From NCBI GenBank assembly GCA_002367635.1, contig DFDI01000090.1:1-9283 (forward strand): 9,283 nt of DNA, read 5' to 3'. Shown here one piece after another: positions 5,864 through 9,283 of the stretch. The stretch is from Betaproteobacteria bacterium UBA3031 (GTDB lineage: Bacteria > Pseudomonadota > Gammaproteobacteria > Burkholderiales > Eutrophovitaceae). Below the pieces are notes generated by a model, which saw only the letters and a list, made by a program, of their open reading frames with translations, ran no database searches and had not been told where the DNA came from. A program made the position numbers and the translations under genes. Every line of letters starts with the position of its first letter. The first letter of the stretch is position 1.

Positions 5864-7172
5864 GTTGAGCAGCCTTTAAATCCAAATCTACCTGGGTTGT
5901 TTCGCCCTCGAGTCTAGCAATGATAGTGGCACATACGGCGTCCCCCCAAATGTTCACACTAGTTCGACACATATCCAAAACGCGATCAAAAACCATAAGA
6001 ACACCTATAGCCTCTACCGGCAGTCCAATCACGCCCAGAATAATCGCAATGGCTACCAATGAGGCGGAAGGGACTCCGGCAACACCAATTGAGGTTAACA
6101 GCGCCACGACGACTATCGTAAATTGAACGCCAAGGGTCAGATCCAACCCATACGCTTGAGCAATAAACATCGCAGCAGCACACTCATAGAGCGCCGTACC
6201 ATTCATATTGACCGTCGCTCCCAACGGCAGTACAAAACTAGACACACTATTCGAGACGCCAACATTTTTCTCCAAGCTCTTCATAGAAACAGGTAGCGTT
6301 GCGGATGAAGAAGCCGTTGAAAATGCGGTAAGAATTGCCGGTGACATTGCCCGAAGAGTCGCCCACGGGTTCACCCGCGCAAGGCTACGCAGCAGCAAAG
6401 GTAATACGACAAGCGCATGAATACACAAAGCGCCCAAAACCGTAAGTGAAAAAATCGCTAACGGCCGAGCCGCATCAAAACCTGTCTTTGCAATAACGCC
6501 AGCAACGAGTGCGAAAACGCCGATTGGCGCGAATTTCATTATCCACTCAGTCATTCCCATCATGACTTTAAACGTCGCGTCCCAAAAACGCTGAAAAGGA
6601 TGCCGCAACTCATCAGATAATTGTGTGATGAAAAATCCAAACAAGATCGAGAAAAAAATTATCCCGAGCATCTGCCCCTCTGCAGAGGCTTTAATAATAT
6701 TAGGCGGGACCATGCGCAGAAAAATTTCGGCGACGTCAGTTGAACCCTTATTTTCAATTTTCTCTTGAAGGGCAGATACGTCATGACTTTCAAAAGCCAA
6801 CAAATCCCCGACTGGCCGACCTTCGTATTGCCCTGGCGCAACCAAGTTAATCATCACCAAGCCAACAAGTATCGCAAACAACGTTGTTACGGCATAAAAC
6901 AATAACGTACGTGTCCCAATTTTTGCTAACTTAGCCCCAGAACTTCCCATCCCACACATCCCTACGATAATCGAGGATGCGATCAGCGGGACGATAATCA
7001 TTTTCAGGGCATTAAGGAATAATTGACCGCCGTATTCAAAGACCGTGTTCAGCTCTAAACCTAGGAGCGCTACTGACTCGCCGTCTTGCGAGTAATGCTT
7101 AACAATTGAACCAGTGATCCCGGCAAGAACAATCGCGATAATGATTTGCCAATGTAAAGCCAACTTGCGCAT
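5850..7172 (-). CDS. DAACS-family cation:dicarboxylate/acidic amino acid symporter
   Basis: This 440-residue inner-membrane symporter belongs to the GltP/DctA/EAAT family. The re-entrant loop 1 serine motif SSSATLP is at 288-294, the TM7 motif NMNGTALYE at 322-330, the re-entrant loop 2 GVAGVPSAS at 363-371 and TM8 DRVLDMCRTSVNIWGD at 396-411. TM8 keeps the positions equivalent to GltPh Asp390, Asp394, Arg397, Thr398, Asn401 and Asp405. The retained arginine (Arg403) binds the substrate side-chain carboxylate in the family and points to an anionic substrate such as a C4-dicarboxylate, aspartate or glutamate. TM7 departs from the usual NMDGT: Asn324 replaces the Asp that helps form a sodium site. 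The ATG at 7172 has AGGAG 6 bases upstream and sits 16 bases after the SDR gene, so the two are very likely co-transcribed. The 3' end overlaps the MATE gene by 14 bases. Confidence 0.92.
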   Translation of the reverse strand: MRKLALHWQIIIAIVLAGITGSIVKHYSQDGESVALLGLELNTVFEYGGQLFLNALKMIIVPLIASSIIVGMCGMGSSGAKLAKIGTRTLLFYAVTTLFAILVGLVMINLVAPGQYEGRPVGDLLAFESHDVSALQEKIENKGSTDVAEIFLRMVPPNIIKASAEGQMLGIIFFSILFGFFITQLSDELRHPFQRFWDATFKVMMGMTEWIMKFAPIGVFALVAGVIAKTGFDAARPLAIFSLTVLGALCIHALVVLPLLLRSLARVNPWATLRAMSPAILTAFSTASSSATLPVSMKSLEKNVGVSNSVSSFVLPLGATVNMNGTALYECAAAMFIAQAYGLDLTLGVQFTIVVVALLTSIGVAGVPSASLVAIAIILGVIGLPVEAIGVLMVFDRVLDMCRTSVNIWGDAVCATIIARLEGETTQVDLDLKAAQPSLD

Positions 7173-7188
7173 CTATTGCTCCTGTACT

Positions 7189-7944
7189 TCAGTACATTAT
7201 GTGTCCGCCATCGACAACGATAGTCTGCCCCGATACAAACGAGGACAGCTCAGATAATAAATACACAGCAGTTCCTGCCAAATCGGTTGGCCGTTCTTCG
7301 CGCGAAATAGCTCTCGCCTTCAAAAAACTCTGCTGCCATTCAATAGGACGATCTTTTGTGGCATCCGTAATCACAAAACCAGGAGCGATGGTATTGACAC
7401 GTACGTTTGCTGATCCACACTCCTTAGCGAGGCCTTTCGTCATCGAAAGTACTGCGCCCTTTGTTGCCACGTAATGCAAGTATCCGGGCTGACCAGCAAC
7501 TGCGACAACAGAAGATATATTGATGATGCTACCACCGCCACTTTCGCGCATCGCAGGCATCACTCCCTTACAGCACTGCCAAATACCTTTGACGTTAACG
7601 TCAAAAATTCGATCCCATATTTCGGTTGAGATCTCCTCAAAAGGCGTGAGCTTCACCTCCCTAAAATACGCCGCATTATTAATCAGGCCATCGATGCGCC
7701 CACTCCACTCAACAGCTGCTTGCGCCATTGCCTTAGCAGACGCCTCATCACTCACATCCGTTTTTACGTAGGATGCCTCACCACCATTATTCTTTATTAG
7801 CTCAAGTGTTTCATCTGCAGAGTTGAGATCCGCAATCATGACTCGAGCGCCATAGGCAGCGCTAGTGAGCGCGAACGCCTGCCCAATGCCCGTGGCGCCA
7901 CCAGTGACAATAATTGTTTTTCCTTCTAGCAATGAAATTTGCAT
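7189..7944 (-). CDS. Short-chain dehydrogenase/reductase (classical SDR)
   Basis: This 251-residue classical SDR has the TGGATGIG dinucleotide loop at 14-21, Asp39 at the end of the second strand (favouring NAD over NADP), NNAA at 89-92, catalytic Ser145 and the YxxxK pair Tyr158/Lys162. It ends in a typical SGQTIVVDGG strand at 238-247. It should be a cytoplasmic NAD-dependent alcohol or hydroxyacid/hydroxyacyl dehydrogenase; the substrate cannot be read from the sequence. I chose the ATG at 7944, which has GGAG 9 bases upstream and leaves LLEGKT near the N-terminus as in most relatives. An in-frame TTG at 7959 would add five residues but has a poorer upstream site. It lies 16 bases before the symporter gene and downstream of the PanB-like gene, so it may oxidise a hydroxy compound that is imported by the symporter or handled by the PanB-like enzyme. 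Confidence 0.92.
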   Translation of the reverse strand: MQISLLEGKTIIVTGGATGIGQAFALTSAAYGARVMIADLNSADETLELIKNNGGEASYVKTDVSDEASAKAMAQAAVEWSGRIDGLINNAAYFREVKLTPFEEISTEIWDRIFDVNVKGIWQCCKGVMPAMRESGGGSIINISSVVAVAGQPGYLHYVATKGAVLSMTKGLAKECGSANVRVNTIAPGFVITDATKDRPIEWQQSFLKARAISREERPTDLAGTAVYLLSELSSFVSGQTIVVDGGHIMY

Positions 7945-8068
7945 CCTCAATAGCTCCAATTAATAGCCTATTTATTTTTATCAATCTCGCAGGCTAATCG
8001 TATAAAAAACTTAAGACACTTCTCTCCCCGACGCCACTTCATTTAACGTCTTGGCTCACACTGATCGC
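7945..8068 (-). promoter_or_regulatory. Intergenic spacer with a 6-bp inverted repeat upstream of the SDR gene
   Basis: This is the only sizeable gap in the minus-strand cluster. It contains TAGCCT at 7964-7969 and its exact reverse complement AGGCTA at 7991-7996, separated by 21 bases, and a run of six T on the minus strand around 8006-8011. No convincing -35/-10 pair was found: TTGATA and TATTAA on the minus strand are only 13 bases apart. It could hold an internal promoter or operator for the SDR and symporter genes, or simply be a spacer. Confidence 0.25.
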
Positions 8069-8962
8069 TCAGTCAATGCGCTCAAGAAATTCCCCGATCA
8101 GTGTATCAGCCGCTTTGATCACATGCTCTGGCCCAGGGAATGTTCCGCCTTGAACATCCCGGATAAAATCTTTAAATCCACCAACTCTTTCATTATGAAT
8201 TGCTTGTTGCAGCTCATAAATTTTTCGATACTGCTTCGAGTGCCTAGGATAAGGCGGCGGACTATTACCCAAAATATCTTCAGCAAACAAAAATTGAATG
8301 TCACCGCCTCTACCGCCGCCAATTGAAGAGGTAAGCAATGTGGTGCGCTTACTGATCTCGATTAAGAGCTCCTCCGGAACGACCTCAACCTCCACGGCGT
8401 ATGCGCCAGCATCTTCGAGGGTTTTGATTTCTTGATAAACCCAGAGCGCCTCATCTACCGTTTTCCCCACCGCCTTAAGTCCTCCCGTCCATGTGCTCTT
8501 TCGTGGCACAAGCCCGGCATGCCCTTGGATCGGAACACCCGCTTCAGCGGCTGCGCTTACAAAACGTGGGGACCACTGACACATGATCGCATCAGCGCCT
8601 AACTCCATAGCCGTATAAGCTACGCGCACTGCCTCGTCTTCAGTCGCAGCTGCAACTAAAGGTACTGAAAATGCCATAAACGTTTTTGGCGCCGCATCTC
8701 GGACTGCCTTTGCCAAGTGAGGCTGTTTCGGGTCAAACCGAACCTTCATAGTATCAATCCCCGCCTCTTCAGCCGCGGCAGCCTCCTCAGGAGAAAACGG
8801 CAAAGTTTCACAAAGAACTCTTTTCCCTTTTTGATCACGCAAACCCTTAACCGTATAATTTCGTAACCCGTAGGATCCACCTAGAGTCATAACGCGGGTT
8901 AATCCGCTTTTTTCAACATTCCTCTGTGGAATGCCTCCGTCTCCAGTTGCATAGCCTGCCAT
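8069..8962 (-). CDS. Divergent ketopantoate hydroxymethyltransferase (PanB)-like protein
   Basis: This 297-residue protein belongs to the PanB branch of the PEP mutase/isocitrate lyase TIM-barrel superfamily. The best match to PanB is the central GHAGLVPRKSTWTGGLKAVG (147-166), corresponding to GHLGLTPQS...GGYKVQG, and LEDAGAYAVEVEVVPEEL (182-199), corresponding to LEAAGAQLLVLECVPVEL. Glu193 matches E. coli PanB Glu181 and His148 matches His136. The Mg2+ ligands seem lost: E. coli Asp45, Asp84 and Glu114 align with Phe76, Ser99 and Gln129, and Lys112 with Met127, although Asp77 sits one residue from the first site. It has about 20 extra N-terminal residues and about 20 at the C-terminus. It is therefore probably not the pantothenate enzyme; an aldolase/lyase or hydroxymethyl transfer on another oxo acid is possible. 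I chose the ATG at 8962, preceded by GGGAG with a 7-base spacer; an in-frame TTG at 8992 and an ATG at 8983 lack such a site. Confidence 0.75.
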   Translation of the reverse strand: MAGYATGDGGIPQRNVEKSGLTRVMTLGGSYGLRNYTVKGLRDQKGKRVLCETLPFSPEEAAAAEEAGIDTMKVRFDPKQPHLAKAVRDAAPKTFMAFSVPLVAAATEDEAVRVAYTAMELGADAIMCQWSPRFVSAAAEAGVPIQGHAGLVPRKSTWTGGLKAVGKTVDEALWVYQEIKTLEDAGAYAVEVEVVPEELLIEISKRTTLLTSSIGGGRGGDIQFLFAEDILGNSPPPYPRHSKQYRKIYELQQAIHNERVGGFKDFIRDVQGGTFPGPEHVIKAADTLIGEFLERID

Positions 8963-8992
8963 CTTTCTTCTCCCTTCCTGCATATCAATCAA

Positions 8993-9259
8993 TTAGTCTT
9001 CGAACTTAAACGGTGCCATCCCTTGCCTAGCCCGATAATTATTAATGGCTTGGTGTGTGTTAGCAATCCTAAGAAGCCGAACAATCACCCGCCTTTTTCC
9101 TGGAATATCGGCCAGAACGAGTCCAATTGACACGACCAATAACCCGGGGCCCGGTAAAAATAACATCAATAATCCGACGCACAATAGTAAACCACCAGTC
9201 ACATTCTTAAAAACAAACACAATAATTTTCATTCCAGAACGATCACTCGCCCTGTCCAT
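8993..9259 (-). CDS. Small PGPGW-type membrane protein
   Basis: An 88-residue protein with two hydrophobic stretches (about 12-34 and 38-51) joined by a PGPG turn at 36-39, followed by a basic cytoplasmic-type tail (KRR at 55-57, several Arg after). This layout is that of the PGPGW family of small putative transmembrane proteins, whose function is unknown to me. The terminal Trp of the name motif is Leu here. The reading frame has no stop between the ATG at 9259 and the window edge, so the true start may lie outside the window; an ATG at residue 10 is another option. It ends 30 bases before the chosen start of the PanB-like gene, in the same direction. Confidence 0.65.
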   Translation of the reverse strand: MDRASDRSGMKIIVFVFKNVTGGLLLCVGLLMLFLPGPGLLVVSIGLVLADIPGKRRVIVRLLRIANTHQAINNYRARQGMAPFKFED

Positions 9260-9283
9260 AGCCTTTGACTTTAAAAAGTAATC

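Noticed and set aside
7945..7959. TTG start at 7959 for the SDR gene
   Set aside because: The ATG at 7944 has a better placed GGAG and gives the usual SDR N-terminus.
8069..8962. Calling this gene panB for pantothenate synthesis
   Set aside because: The aligned Mg2+ ligand positions are not acidic, no panC or panD lies nearby, and the gene sits in a transporter/dehydrogenase cluster.

Overview
The window looks like chromosomal DNA from a Gram-negative proteobacterium. Base composition is moderate (high-40s % GC by eye), Shine-Dalgarno sites are ordinary, operons are tightly packed, and there are no rRNA, tRNA, CRISPR, IS or phage features. A marine-type gammaproteobacterium would fit, but that is inference from overall gene style, not from a marker gene.

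Left half, plus strand (272-5863). After a 271-base non-coding leader carrying a candidate promoter and AT-rich inverted repeats come hcmB, a MeaB/ArgK-type GTPase and hcmA, separated by 21 and 12 bases. The two mutase subunits resemble methylmalonyl-CoA mutase. However, the large subunit has Ile at residue 90 and Asp at residue 117, the signature of 2-hydroxyisobutyryl-CoA mutase (HCM), together with the 562-residue length and separate small B12 subunit of that enzyme. The module should therefore interconvert 2-hydroxyisobutyryl-CoA and (S)-3-hydroxybutyryl-CoA with adenosylcobalamin, with the GTPase as cofactor-loading and repair chaperone. The CoA ligase and the hydroxybutyryl-CoA dehydrogenase expected in the pathway are not identifiable here. 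Next, in the same direction, come an unusual two-domain left-handed beta-helix protein of the gamma-carbonic anhydrase/PaaY/CaiE family and a MATE-type membrane exporter.

Right half, minus strand (9259-5850, read leftwards). A small PGPGW-type membrane protein is followed by a divergent ketopantoate hydroxymethyltransferase (PanB)-like protein, an SDR dehydrogenase and a DAACS-family cation:dicarboxylate/acidic amino acid symporter. Spacings are 30, about 124 and 16 bases, so this is plausibly one uptake-and-metabolism operon. The symporter and the MATE gene converge and overlap tail-to-tail by 14 bases next to a perfect 8-bp hairpin.

The main points for a second look are these. The tandem gamma-carbonic-anhydrase-like protein has its three zinc-histidine positions split in a complementary way between its halves (two in the N-terminal half, the third in the C-terminal half). 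An HCM module lies beside it. The PanB-like enzyme seems to have lost the canonical Mg2+ ligands and lies in a transporter/dehydrogenase operon. A 10-bp perfect inverted repeat overlaps the candidate hcm promoter.
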